Shown here piece by piece: positions 10,687 through 20,574 of a stretch of DNA of 64,000 nt. Position numbers and translations under genes: made by a program. The stretch comes from Strigamia acuminata (Eukaryota > Arthropoda > Chilopoda > Geophilomorpha > Linotaeniidae): contig OX442322.1 in the NCBI GenBank assembly GCA_949358305.1, positions 7,562,001 through 7,626,000 of the forward strand, written 5' to 3'. The notes under the pieces were generated by a model, which was not told the origin of the DNA, did not search any database, and saw nothing but the letters and a program-made list of their open reading frames with translations. Every line of letters starts with the position of its first letter. The stretch's first letter is position 1.

Positions 10687-11255
10687 TGTCACGTGTACGA
10701 ACCGTGTCGATTAATGCGCGATTCGTAACACGTAATTTGATCCATTATTGGTTTAATGTTGCTAAATTTCGGCAACAGATGGCGTGGCGATTGGAAACCG
10801 TCATCGTCGTCTGTTAGACCGATCAATTCGATTAAGGGTAGAATAGGAGATTTCCTATGAACTGACCCACTCTAAGACAGCTCACTTAATCTTATGTTGC
10901 TTTTCAGAGAACATCAATTTAACTTACTAGCCTAATGTCGCCCGATAAACAAAGGGTACGGCTGACGGCTATCTTCTGATATTATGATTTATGCAATTTA
11001 TCACCCAGTTGTAAAGTGTTATTTAGTTGTACTGAATTAATATAATATAAATGCCATTTCATTCAAGGTTAATAGTGATGATTTATTCGAGTTGTAAAGC
11101 GCACAATTAATGAAGGTCGAACAGACTTTGTCTGTCCGATCTAATAAAGATCAGAATTGAATTTAAAACTATAAACAACGCCTCATTCTTTCTCTATCAC
11201 TCAGTCAAAATACAGTTGCGTGGAACTCGGATTGAAGCCCAGAATCCACGTAACA
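10687..11255 (+). repeat. 5' LTR of inner gypsy element
   Basis: 569 bp, TGTCACG...CGTAACA ends, matching 20006-20574. It contains an internal palindromic phrase near its start (CGTGTACGAACCGTG... then ...ATTCGTAACACG). Confidence 0.95.
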
Positions 11256-11257
11256 AA

Positions 11258-11270
11258 TGGTGGAGATGCG
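11258..11270 (+). other. Primer-binding site of inner gypsy element
   Basis: TGGTGGAGATGCG begins two bases after the LTR and starts with the TGG expected to pair with a tRNA CCA end. The same word follows the LTRs of the outer element (24071-24083, with one extra T) and the third element (61262-61274). I could not assign the tRNA. Confidence 0.7.
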
Positions 11271-12042
11271 AGTCTTTCCCATACCGCATAAAAATTAGAA
11301 TAAAATTTGAAAATTAGCGAAAATTTTGGAATTAAGCTTAGTTTTGCTTGAGTTTACCTAGTGATTAGTTTTTCAGGAAATTGGAAAATTAAAATTGGGA
11401 AATTAAAACAATTAGAATTGAAATTTGTGGAAAATTAGTTCAAAAATTATATAAAATTTTGAAAAACTGTAACTTGATTTGCATACAGATGACTCATTGA
11501 TAAGAGTGATAGAAATGAAAAAGGTGACTCATTGCTAATAAAGATAATAGACTTAATTGAGTTTTAAAATTGGTGAAATTAAGAGATAAAATATAACAAA
11601 ATAACTTTGAATATTGAATTGAATGAAGTGATATTGAGTGATATTTATTGTGGAGTTTAATTGTGAATTGAATGTGAATGGTGACGTTTATAATTATTAA
11701 ATAAGGAATTTAGTGTTTTCCATTTTGATGAAAGTGTATATTAATAAAATATATAGTTTGAATTTATTAATGAATTTTTGAATTTCAGGATATTTTTGTA
11801 ATTATTTACTAATAAAAAGTTTTCTTAAATATTTATTACTAATGAATTTAATAAAGTTTTGAAATATGACCGTGAAAATTTAATTGTTTTGAAAATTTTG
11901 AAATTTGATAGTGAAGATTGAATTGTTTGAATTGTTTAATCATTTACTTATTTTTCAGAGAGTTAAAAGTGTTATAGTGTTATTTACAATTGAATAAACT
12001 GATTCTAAGTGCATCATAGGATTGTGTCTTCAGTTTAATTAA
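11271..12042 (+). other. Leader of inner gypsy element
   Basis: AT-rich, no long frame. A stop at 12040-12042 marks the upstream limit of the open gag frame. Confidence 0.6.
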
Positions 12043-13542
12043 TTAATCATTGCGGAATCCAAACGCTATAAACTGCCAGAGTTTGTAGCAGATTATCTGT
12101 TTTCCAAAAAGGAACCAGGAGAACCTGATACACCCAAAGAGTTACTGGATGATAAAGTAACTGGTCGGAAGTATAGATCAAAATCCAAAGGTGAACAAAA
12201 AACACAAAAAAGGGAAGATCTTGAAACTCCCGAGCAGCGTAATAAAAGATTAATAGATCCAGAGGTGTATAATTGGTTATTGCCTAAGGAACAATCAGAA
12301 TTAGGCGATCTTTTGGAAAGGGTACAGGTAAATTTGGACGACGTATTTGAGGACGCAGCCAAAGATATTGAAGAGCACGAGGAATCAATTCAACCAAAAG
12401 TGGAAATAAAAATTGAACAATCTTCTACTAAAATGGCTAATGCTTCGCCATCATCAGAACTGGTAGCAATACAGACAGTGTTACAAAACTTAGTGGTCAA
12501 TAGAAGAAATCCAGTTGATTTTGATCCGGCTACAGGAAATATTGACACGTGGTTGATTGGATATGAGGATACGATCGCCGATGATACTGAACGTATTAAG
12601 CATCTGTCAATTGTGCTGAAATCTTCCGCATCATCATGGTATTTAGATCAACTTCCACTGTATCCGACTAGAACATGGACACAATGGAAAGATGCGTTGA
12701 AGACTAAATTTAGACGACAAATAACAACGATTTTGTCGAAATTACAAGCAATGCAGCAGAAGGATGGAACGGCTTTGGAACACATGCAGAAGATATTAAA
12801 AGAATGTTCTTTTGCAAGACCATCATTTACTGAAGAGCAAAAGATATTTCATGTGTTTCAGACACTTAAAAAGGCGACTAGAGATAAATTAGTAGTCAAC
12901 TTTCCAAAGACGTTGGATCAACTAACATCTCAACTTGGGTTATTGGAAGCTCATGCATTCAACGAGGACCCTGCAGAAGTTTTACTAACCCTACTGCAAA
13001 AAGCTGTTGATACACCTAGCAAGGTGACACCAAGTTGCTTGGTAGAACCGAGCGACGTCAATAAAACAAAAGACGAGTTGTTAGCAGAGGTCAAAGTGCT
13101 AAGACAACAGCAGCAGTTTGGGGATGTCCAATATGCAGAGGTTACTCCAGTCTTCTACCAAAACCAATGGTATACGCCACATCCAAACCAGGCGCAGTTC
13201 TATAATAGAGGAAACTTTAGAGGACGACCTGGACAACAACGTGGATGGTGGAATAACAACAGTAATTGGAACCAAGGTAGAGGATGGAATAATAGAGGTC
13301 AAAACAGAGGTAACTGGAATAATTCAGGTCAAGGATTCCAACAACAATACCCACAACAGCAATGGAATCCGCCACAACAGCAAGGGAACCCACCACAAGG
13401 TCAAAGACAACAGGGGAATCCAAATAACCAAGGTCATCCTAAAAATCCAAATTATAAAGGTAAAAATTTTATTGAAAATTACCAAGGCCGAGGAAATCGA
13501 GGAGCCCCACGTGGTGGACCACCTAATGCATCGGGAAACTAG
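12043..13542 (+). CDS. gag: gag of inner gypsy element
   Basis: The frame is open from 12043 to TAG at 13540-13542 (499 sense codons), but the first in-frame ATG is at about 12433 (MANASPSSEL). The first 130 codons are acidic and charged and have no ATG. The outer element has the same arrangement with MADPITVL at the matching place, so translation may begin at MA(N/D), or upstream at a non-AUG codon or after splicing. The capsid-like part includes GNIDTWLIGYEDTI and RTWTQWKDALKTKFRRQ. The C-terminal 110 residues are rich in Gly, Arg, Gln and Asn (RGNFRGRPGQQRGWW) with no CCHC knuckle, so RNA binding probably relies on RG-rich sequence. The frame ends directly after a GGGAAAC heptamer. Confidence 0.85.
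   Translation, partial: LIIAESKRYKLPEFVADYLFSKKEPGEPDTPKELLDDKVTGRKYRSKSKGEQKTQKREDLETPEQRNKRLIDPEVYNWLLPKEQSELGDLLERVQVNLDDVFEDAAKDIEEHEESIQPKVEIKIEQSSTKMANASPSSELVAIQTVLQNLVVNRRNPVDFDPATGNIDTWLIGYEDTIADDTERIKHLSIVLKSSASSWYLDQLPLYPTRTWTQWKDALKTKFRRQITTILSKLQAMQQKDGTALEHMQKILKECSFARPSFTEEQKIFHVFQTLKKATRDKLVVNFPKTLDQLTSQLGLLEAHAFNEDPAEVLLTLLQKAVDTPSKVTPSCLVEPSDVNKTKDELLAEVKVLRQQQQFGDVQYAEVTPVFYQNQWYTPHPNQAQFYNRGNFRGRPGQQRGWWNNNSNWNQGRGWNNRGQNRGNWNNSGQGFQQQYPQQQWNPPQQQGNPPQGQRQQGNPNNQGHPKNPNYKGKNFIENYQGRGNRGAPRGGPPNASGN
13533..13539 (+). promoter_or_regulatory. Candidate -1 ribosomal frameshift site between gag and pol
   Basis: GGGAAAC is positioned in frame as G GGA AAC and is followed at once by the gag stop TAG. 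Pol lies in the -1 frame and is open across the site, continuing LEWPQRRNN and a lysine/arginine run into protease. GGGAAAC is a known X XXY YYZ heptamer type. The outer element has G AAA AAC then TAG at the same place (22088-22079, minus strand). Confidence 0.75.
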
Positions 13543-16500
13543 AATGGCCACAAAGACGAAATAACAAAAAGAAGAGAAGAAGAAAAAGGAAGTTAGAAAT
13601 TATTGAGTTGAACGCCACAGATGAACTTTTGCAAATTCCAGTAGTGGTGAATGGTATGGAGATAACAGGTGTCTTGGATTCTGGAGGTTATCGTAATATT
13701 ATTAATGAAGATTTGGTAAGAACATTGCAGCTCAAATATCAACCATGTCCATACATTCGACTTAGAGTTGTAGATGGTTCAATAATAATCCCAGAAGGAA
13801 AAACCAAGATCACTATTGACGTTGGACAACAGCAACACACCATTGAAGTGCTGATCGTCAACGGATTTGGCCACCATTTACTGCTTGGGCATAGCTTTCT
13901 GACATCTGCGAGGTGTAAACTTGATTAAGACCACCAGAAGATCTTTGTAGGCCCAAAAGATGAACAACAAGAAGTTTTCCCAATGTCAAAAAATCATACC
14001 GATCAAAATTACATAGCTCGAGTTTTGAAACCTATTACTATACCAGCTTTACATGAATGTATAGTACCAATAAAAATTGCAAAGAAAGTAGACGATGAAT
14101 TATTTATTGAACCACTTAGTGGAGTAGTAGACCGATTTGGAGTGATTTGCTGTAAAACATTGACCAAATTCAGAAAAGGTGAAGGAGTTCTGCGAGTTGC
14201 AAATCCGACTAAAAAGACAATTTATTTAGGACGTAATTCAGCAATTGCAAAAGCTTTTTATGTAATTGAGTCTGGCGTGCTTGATGAAAAAAGAGATGAT
14301 CATTTTGACTTTAGCACGTCTATGGCAAATGACAATATGACGCCATCACAACAAGAGCTGATGCTACAATTGTTGAAGAAAAATTCAGATAGATTTGCGA
14401 AGACTGATAATGATTTAGGCAGAGCTCACACGATTAGGCATCGAATAGATACTGGAGATTCTCCTCCAATCCATTTACAACCTTATAGACGATCAATTAA
14501 GGAAAAAGAAATCGAGGATGCTGAAACAAAGAAGTTACTTGAGCAAGGAGTCATTAGAGAATCCGAGAGCCCATGGAGTGCACCAGTACTGCTCATCAAG
14601 AAGAGAGATGGCAAATGGAGATTTTGTGTAGATTGGAGACGTTTGAATGCAGTGACAAAGAAAATGGTGTATCCCTTACCACGTATAGATGACACCCTAG
14701 ATCAGCTAGCGGGTGCAAAGTATTTTTCAATGATGGATCTTATTCAGGGATATCACCAAGTAGAAATAGATGAACAAGATCGTGAGAAAACAGCGTTCAC
14801 TACTTCAAGCGGACACTATGAGTTTAATGTCCTTGGAATGGGATTATGTAACAGTCCAGCAGCCTTTTAAAAATTGATGAATAAGGTACTTGGTGACCTC
14901 CTGGGAAAAGTATGCATAGCATATCTTGACGATTTGATAGTGTTTTCAAAGACTTTTGACCAGCACCTCGTCGATTTGGAGGCAGTTTTCGAAAAGCTGA
15001 GAGCAGCGAATTTAAAAGTCAAACTGAGTAAATGTACGTTTGCCACACACACCATACGATACCTCGGACATGTGGTTGATGCTGAAGGTATTTCACCGGA
15101 TCCCAGGAATCTGGATTCTGTGGCCAAGTTTCCAATTCCTGTGAACGTTAAACAACTACGTGGTTTTCTTGGATTATGCTCGTATTACCGGAAATTTATT
15201 AAAGGTTTTGCGGACATTTCCAAACCTCTGGTGAATTTAACCAAAAAGGATGAAAAGTTTGATTGGGGACCTCCCCATGAGAAAGCATTCCACACGCTTC
15301 GAACAGCATTAATAACAGTGCCGGTGTTAGCGCATCCAGATTTTACTCAGCCTTTCATGATTTCATGCGATGCAAGTGCCTATGGATTAGGAGCTATTTT
15401 GAAGCAAAAAGTCAACAATCAAGAGCGTGCCATCGCTTATGCAAGTCGTATGATGAGCACAGCAGAAATGAATTACACTGCAACTGAAAGGGAAATGTTA
15501 GCAATTATTTTTGCTATTGAAAAGTTTAGACCGTACTTATATGGACAGAAATTCCAAATTATTACCGACCATTCTGCCCTCCAATGGCTGAAAGGAGTCC
15601 GAAACCCAAATGGACGTCTAGCCAGGTGGGCGCTGCAACTAGCTGAGTATGATTTTGAAATATTTCATAAAAGTGGCAAGAAGCACACAGATGCTGATGC
15701 CCTGAGTAGGATCCAGGAAGAGTTAAGTGAAGAAGAAATCAAAAAATTGCCTTCGCTTCTCTTAGAAAATTTGGACCTCCCTGCTGAGCAGAGGAAGGAT
15801 CCTAAACTTCTGGACCTCATAACAGCGCTAGAAAACCAAGAGCAACTTCCAAGAAAAAGAAGACGACCTCTAAAGCAGTTCGTTCTTCAAAACAAAACGT
15901 TGTTCAGGAAGAAAAAATTAAATAGTTCCCTGAACATGGAAGATTTGTTACTAGTAGTTCCAAAACAACTTCAAACAGATGTATTATATGAAATGCATGA
16001 TGGATTACTAGGAGCTCATTTGGGTTTGGCAAAAACGTGGAAACGTATAAGAACACGATTCTTTTGGACAAGAATTTATAGGGACGTTAGAAATTATGTC
16101 TTGTCCTGCCAAAGTTGCGCGAAAGCAAAAACGATGACTACACCAGCGAAGGGACTAATGCAGCCATGGTCAACAGTTTCAAAGCCTTTTGAGCGAATTG
16201 GAATAGATACGCTTGGACCATTTCCATTATCACGTCTTGGAAATAAATATGTTTTTGTTGTGACTGATTATCTTTCGAGAAATGCAATAGCCAGACCAGC
16301 AGCAGTAGCTACAGCTTTAGAAGCAGCGAGAACGTTGTTATATGAAGTAATTCTGAAAGAAGGCAGTCCAAGAGAGATTTTAAGTGACCGTGGAACAGAA
16401 TACAGGAATAAAATGGTTGAGGAAGTCTCAAATATGTTTAAAAGTTTGCATAAAACTACGTCAGGATACCATCCAAGAACAAATGGATTAACTGAGAGAT

Positions 16501-17342
16501 TTAATGCGACATTCGCAAAAATGTTGCAAAGTTACGTTAATGAAGAACATACTGACTGGGACGAATTTCTTCCATTTCTCCTGTTTTCATATAACACGGC
16601 CGTTCATGAAACAACAGGTTATACACCACATTATCTTTTACGAGGATATGATGTGGATTTGACAGTAGATGTAAATTTGGATTTGCCACAGAAAGAGTTT
16701 ACTTTAAGAACAGCGAAATTCATTCGAGCAGCCAGGAAAATTGCAAATGAGAGGCTTGAAAAACAATCAGCAAAAAGCAAGAAAAGGTTTGATGAAGATA
16801 GAGTCAACAAGGAATTTGAACCAGGTGAATTGGTATATTTGAAAACCATTAACAGAAAAGTTGGCTTGTCAGAGAAGCTTTTACCGCAATTTTCCGGCCC
16901 ATATGAAATTGTGCGAAGAACTGCACCGAATGATTATGAAATAATCAATTCAACAAGAAAGAAAAGTGATATAGTGAATGTAGAAAGACTGAAACCGTAT
17001 AAAGAACGAGTTGAACCAGAAATAGACGAAGTTTTGAAAGAATTACCAGAAAAGAAAGTGAAATTTGCTGATAAAGTAAAGAAAATCAGTAAAAAAGGAC
17101 AAAGTGTAGAAGAAAACATTAAAAAACCAGTCGAAATGACGAAAATCAAACCGAGAGAACGTTATATAGACGATACAGAACAAATCTCATTAAAGTCGCT
17201 ATTTGAACCACAGCCTTTGATAGGAACTAATGAAAATCAACTTAAAAATCCGCCACAAGATGGCGCAAATACACAAAAAGACGATTTCCGGTCGCGCAGA
17301 CTCAGACCGCAGAAACGAAAAGACTATCGTCATTGCTATTGA
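13542..17342 (+). pseudogene. pol: pol of inner gypsy element (protease, RT, RNase H, integrase) with two nonsense codons
   Basis: One continuous frame carries the aspartic protease (VLDSGGYRNII near 13673), RT (SPWSAPVLLIKKRDGKWRFC, FSMMDLIQGYH, AYLDDLIVF near 14920), RNase H (CDASAYGLGAIL, TDHSALQWL, DADALSR), the integrase HHCC region (HDGLLGAHLG near 16000) and DDE core (IGIDTLGPFP, SDRGTEYRNKM, NGLTERFNATF). The product ends DYRHCY. Two stops interrupt it: TAA at 13926-13928, where relatives have Tyr in LDYD, and TAA at 14868-14870, where relatives have Gln after SPAAF. Both are single-base changes by comparison. With LTRs that look identical, the element must have been copied recently, so the stops arose after insertion or its enzymes came from another copy. 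Confidence 0.93.
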
Positions 17343-18229
17343 TTCTTGCTACGGTGAACACGAACTCATAGTGTGACCCGGAAACAAAAATCTTTTTATT
17401 GTCTATTTATTTATTTATATTTTGTGTATAAAATTGTGTGTCAAAAGGTTTGTACGAATGATATTGATAATTTTAAGTGATTTTAGAGATGAATTTTGAG
17501 GTTTTAAACGTTTTTTTGAGCGATTTTCGTAAAGTGAAACTAATCGCCATGTTCGTTCATTCGTGTTAGAATTTTAATTAGGTGAAAATGTTTTAAACTA
17601 AAATTTTAAATAATTAGGAGTAAAATTTAATGACACATTAGTGTGAAATAAAATGATTTTAAAGCATAGATAAGAAGTAATGAAAGTGCGAATGGCGGGG
17701 ACGCGAAAGGACCCAGCACGATCTTCGGTCATCTGCATTGAATTTTAATTAGGCTTAATAATTTAGGTAAAGTTTTAAGATTATGAAATGCTGAATTTAA
17801 TAGCATAGTAGAGTAAATTAAAAATAAATTTCAAAGAGAAAATTTGGAAAATTTAGTTCTAACAACACAAATGATTCGAGACGCGATAAGTGAATTCATT
17901 GCAAATTTTGTTAAAATTGAATAAGTTTGATAAATGTAAATATGTTTCGATGGAAAATTGATTGAATTTAGATAGGAATAATTTATTGTAAATAAGTAAA
18001 ATGGAATAAGTTGATGTTTGTTTTTTTGAAAATATTAATGATTTTTTAAAGAAAACTTGAAAAATGAAAGAAAAATTTAATTAATTTGAAATTCTTTTAG
18101 GAAATTGTTAGAAGTTTGAAGTTTATTATGGAATATTTATTTGCAATAGGAATAATTTTATTTATTAGGCATAATATAGTTGATATTATTTAATTTTATT
18201 TTGTTTCGTTTTATTTTCTTCATAAGTAG
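17343..18229 (+). other. Spacer between pol and ORF3 of inner element
   Basis: About 890 bp of AT-rich DNA with no long frame. It ends in a long pyrimidine-rich run (TTTCGTTTTATTTTCTTC) followed by AG at 18225-18226 and 18228-18229, a candidate 3' splice site for an ORF3 mRNA. Confidence 0.55.
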
Positions 18230-18273
18230 GTTGGAATCGTTCAGTGCTTAGTGACAGTGCGAAGGACCGTCAA

Positions 18274-19716
18274 ATGGAAAATATGGCGAGTAAATTCGAC
18301 AGGATGGACATCCATTCGAGCTCAGATGAGAGCGACGAGTTCGAAATACCAGAATACGAACCAACCGAACCAATTGAAGTTGAGCCGATTGAACCAACTG
18401 AAGAGTCAACGGACTTAAACGACGTAATGCCTGATCAAGCGGAAGTAGAGATCGACCCGATGGCCATGTGGAATTGGTACGATAGAAGTATAGACTTGAA
18501 CAATCCAACAGCGGGTACCAGTAAAACGATTAAATTGGAAGACATAGTCCAGTTCGAGCGCCCATTTACCAACAGACGTAAGAAAGGTCATAGCCAGCCA
18601 CCAATGATGCTAGATCCAAACGACCCGAAGTACATCAAAAAGAAAAACCGTCAGGACCGACGTAAGAGAAATAGAACCTTGCGTCGTAAAACTGAAGGTA
18701 TCGAGAAAAAGAAATTAACACCAAGGGGTTTGAAAATTATTCGAGAGCAGTCTCAGCGAGCGGTGAGGAGAAATTTCCGTCGTTTGCTGGAGATTAACGT
18801 TGAACGGAGAAATCTAGCGGCGGCGGTTATTCCTCTTCAACCGAAGGGCGCGGAAGGACGACCGATCTTTCAAGCTTATAAGCAGGAGGCGCAGGTATTG
18901 ATTCTGGAAGAAGCGAAGATTCGTAATAAAGTGGATCGCGCAAAAGAATTAGGGAAAAGAACAGCGCTTTATGATCCGCGAATCAACCTACCGTTACCAC
19001 CAGTTGACTATGAAGTCAAGATCTCTGCAGAAAAAGCGATGGAAGCCCTGGAGAAATGGCCGGAATATTTTCAACATCACCCGGATGAGCAAATGTACGT
19101 GTCGGAAGTGCGACCACACATCGCGGTCGGCCCTAGAGAAATGATCTCTTTAGAAGCATTAATGCCAGGCCGCATATCTTGGGTGCACGACACGGTGGTT
19201 GATTATTATTTGGGTATGTTGATGAAGCGATATCCGATAGTTTATGCGTTTCCAGTGGCAACCGTGGCAAAACTAATGAAAGGCGAGGATAAACCCAATA
19301 CATGGCGTTGGCTCCGCGACCAGGTCGACCAACCGAAAAAACAGCACAAGATTTGGTTCTTCCCCATACCGGCGGAGGAACACTGGATCATATACGTGTT
19401 CGATATGGAGCGTTCTCCGCCGTGTGTGGGGTTCTACGACTCGTCGGGAAAGCCACACGTGGATCATTTCACGTGGTGGTGTAATATTAAACTCAATTTA
19501 ATAGGTTCTGGATACGAAATACCGAGTTACGAGCCATGGGAACCACCAAAAGCAGCCCAGCTTGATGGGGACAGCTGCGGGCCCATGATTTTACATTTTG
19601 CTCGTAGATACGTTGAATGCCGAGACCTGATGAAACTAGCGGAGGGCTCGGAATTGCGAGTTCGAATCCTGTACGAGATCCAGCAAGGAAAATTCGAACC
19701 TTTTGAAGAAATTTAA
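18274..19716 (+). CDS. ORF3 of inner gypsy element: Ulp1/C48-like cysteine peptidase
   Basis: A 480-aa protein from the ATG at 18274 (CAAATGG context). MENMASKFDRMD aligns with the start of the outer ORF3, so I prefer this start to an in-frame GTG 30 bases upstream. Acidic serine-rich N terminus (SSSDESDE), then repeated EPTEPIE-like acidic text, a basic middle (RRKRNRTLRRK) and a C-terminal peptidase domain: His370 in EEHWIIYVFD, Asp389 in FYDSSG, Gln429 and Cys435 in QLDGDSCGP. The His-to-Cys distance (65) equals that of the outer copy, although most surrounding residues differ. Retention of all four positions in two diverged families implies selection on peptidase activity. Candidate roles are polyprotein processing, removal of SUMO or ubiquitin-like tags, or countering host silencing; none is shown by the sequence. 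Confidence 0.82.
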   Translation: MENMASKFDRMDIHSSSDESDEFEIPEYEPTEPIEVEPIEPTEESTDLNDVMPDQAEVEIDPMAMWNWYDRSIDLNNPTAGTSKTIKLEDIVQFERPFTNRRKKGHSQPPMMLDPNDPKYIKKKNRQDRRKRNRTLRRKTEGIEKKKLTPRGLKIIREQSQRAVRRNFRRLLEINVERRNLAAAVIPLQPKGAEGRPIFQAYKQEAQVLILEEAKIRNKVDRAKELGKRTALYDPRINLPLPPVDYEVKISAEKAMEALEKWPEYFQHHPDEQMYVSEVRPHIAVGPREMISLEALMPGRISWVHDTVVDYYLGMLMKRYPIVYAFPVATVAKLMKGEDKPNTWRWLRDQVDQPKKQHKIWFFPIPAEEHWIIYVFDMERSPPCVGFYDSSGKPHVDHFTWWCNIKLNLIGSGYEIPSYEPWEPPKAAQLDGDSCGPMILHFARRYVECRDLMKLAEGSELRVRILYEIQQGKFEPFEEI

Positions 19717-20005
19717 GTTTGAATTTGTTTTGATTTATTTTTGTACCTTTCATTTCAGTTCAAAAGACATGTAAAATAAAATATAGAAATACAAAAGATC
19801 TGTATAGATTAAACTAAAAGGGAGTACATGTAAAAATTGTGAAATTTTCTTTTGATTTTGAGAAATAATTGTAAAACAACTGAGTGATAACTTGTATAAA
19901 AAGCAAAAAGCAACCGAACATTCCTTAAGAATGTCCGATTATAAAAGAGACCTGTCTGGACCGAAATTTGTAATTTGGGGTCCAAATCACAGCAAAAAAG
20001 GGAGT
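19717..20005 (+). other. 3' untranslated part and polypurine tract of inner gypsy element
   Basis: Short AT-rich tail. AAAAAAGGGAG ends at 20004, directly before the 3' LTR, as expected for a polypurine tract. Confidence 0.75.
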
Positions 20006-20574
20006 TGTCACGTGTACGAACCGTGTCGATTAATGCGCGATTCGTAACACGTAATTTGATCCATTATTGGTTTAATGTTGCTAAATTTCGGCAACAGATG
20101 GCGTGGCGATTGGAAACCGTCATCGTCGTCTGTTAGACCGATCAATTCGATTAAGGGTAGAATAGGAGATTTCCTATGAACTGACCCACTCTAAGACAGC
20201 TCACTTAATCTTATGTTGCTTTTCAGAGAACATCAATTTAACTTACTAGCCTAATGTCGCCCGATAAACAAAGGGTACGGCTGACGGCTATCTTCTGATA
20301 TTATGATTTATGCAATTTATCACCCAGTTGTAAAGTGTTATTTAGTTGTACTGAATTAATATAATATAAATGCCATTTCATTCAAGGTTAATAGTGATGA
20401 TTTATTCGAGTTGTAAAGCGCACAATTAATGAAGGTCGAACAGACTTTGTCTGTCCGATCTAATAAAGATCAGAATTGAATTTAAAACTATAAACAACGC
20501 CTCATTCTTTCTCTATCACTCAGTCAAAATACAGTTGCGTGGAACTCGGATTGAAGCCCAGAATCCACGTAACA
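20006..20574 (+). repeat. 3' LTR of inner gypsy element
   Basis: 569 bp matching 10687-11255 with no difference seen by eye. AGAT target duplication follows at 20575. Confidence 0.95.

Larger units (their letters stand above)
10687..20574 (+). mobile_element. Ty3/gypsy LTR retrotransposon (inner), plus strand, nested in pol of the outer one
   Basis: A 9,888-bp element with 569-bp LTRs at 10687-11255 and 20006-20574 that look identical by eye. The 4-bp duplication AGAT occurs at 10683-10686 and 20575-20578. Order: LTR, primer-binding site, leader, gag, pol, ORF3, polypurine tract, LTR. It is related to the outer element but clearly a different family: LTR sequences do not match and the proteins are diverged. 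Pol carries two in-frame stops. Confidence 0.96.

Noticed and set aside
18244-18273. Upstream GTG start for the inner ORF3
   Set aside because: The ATG at 18274 gives an N terminus that aligns with the outer ORF3; nothing upstream does.
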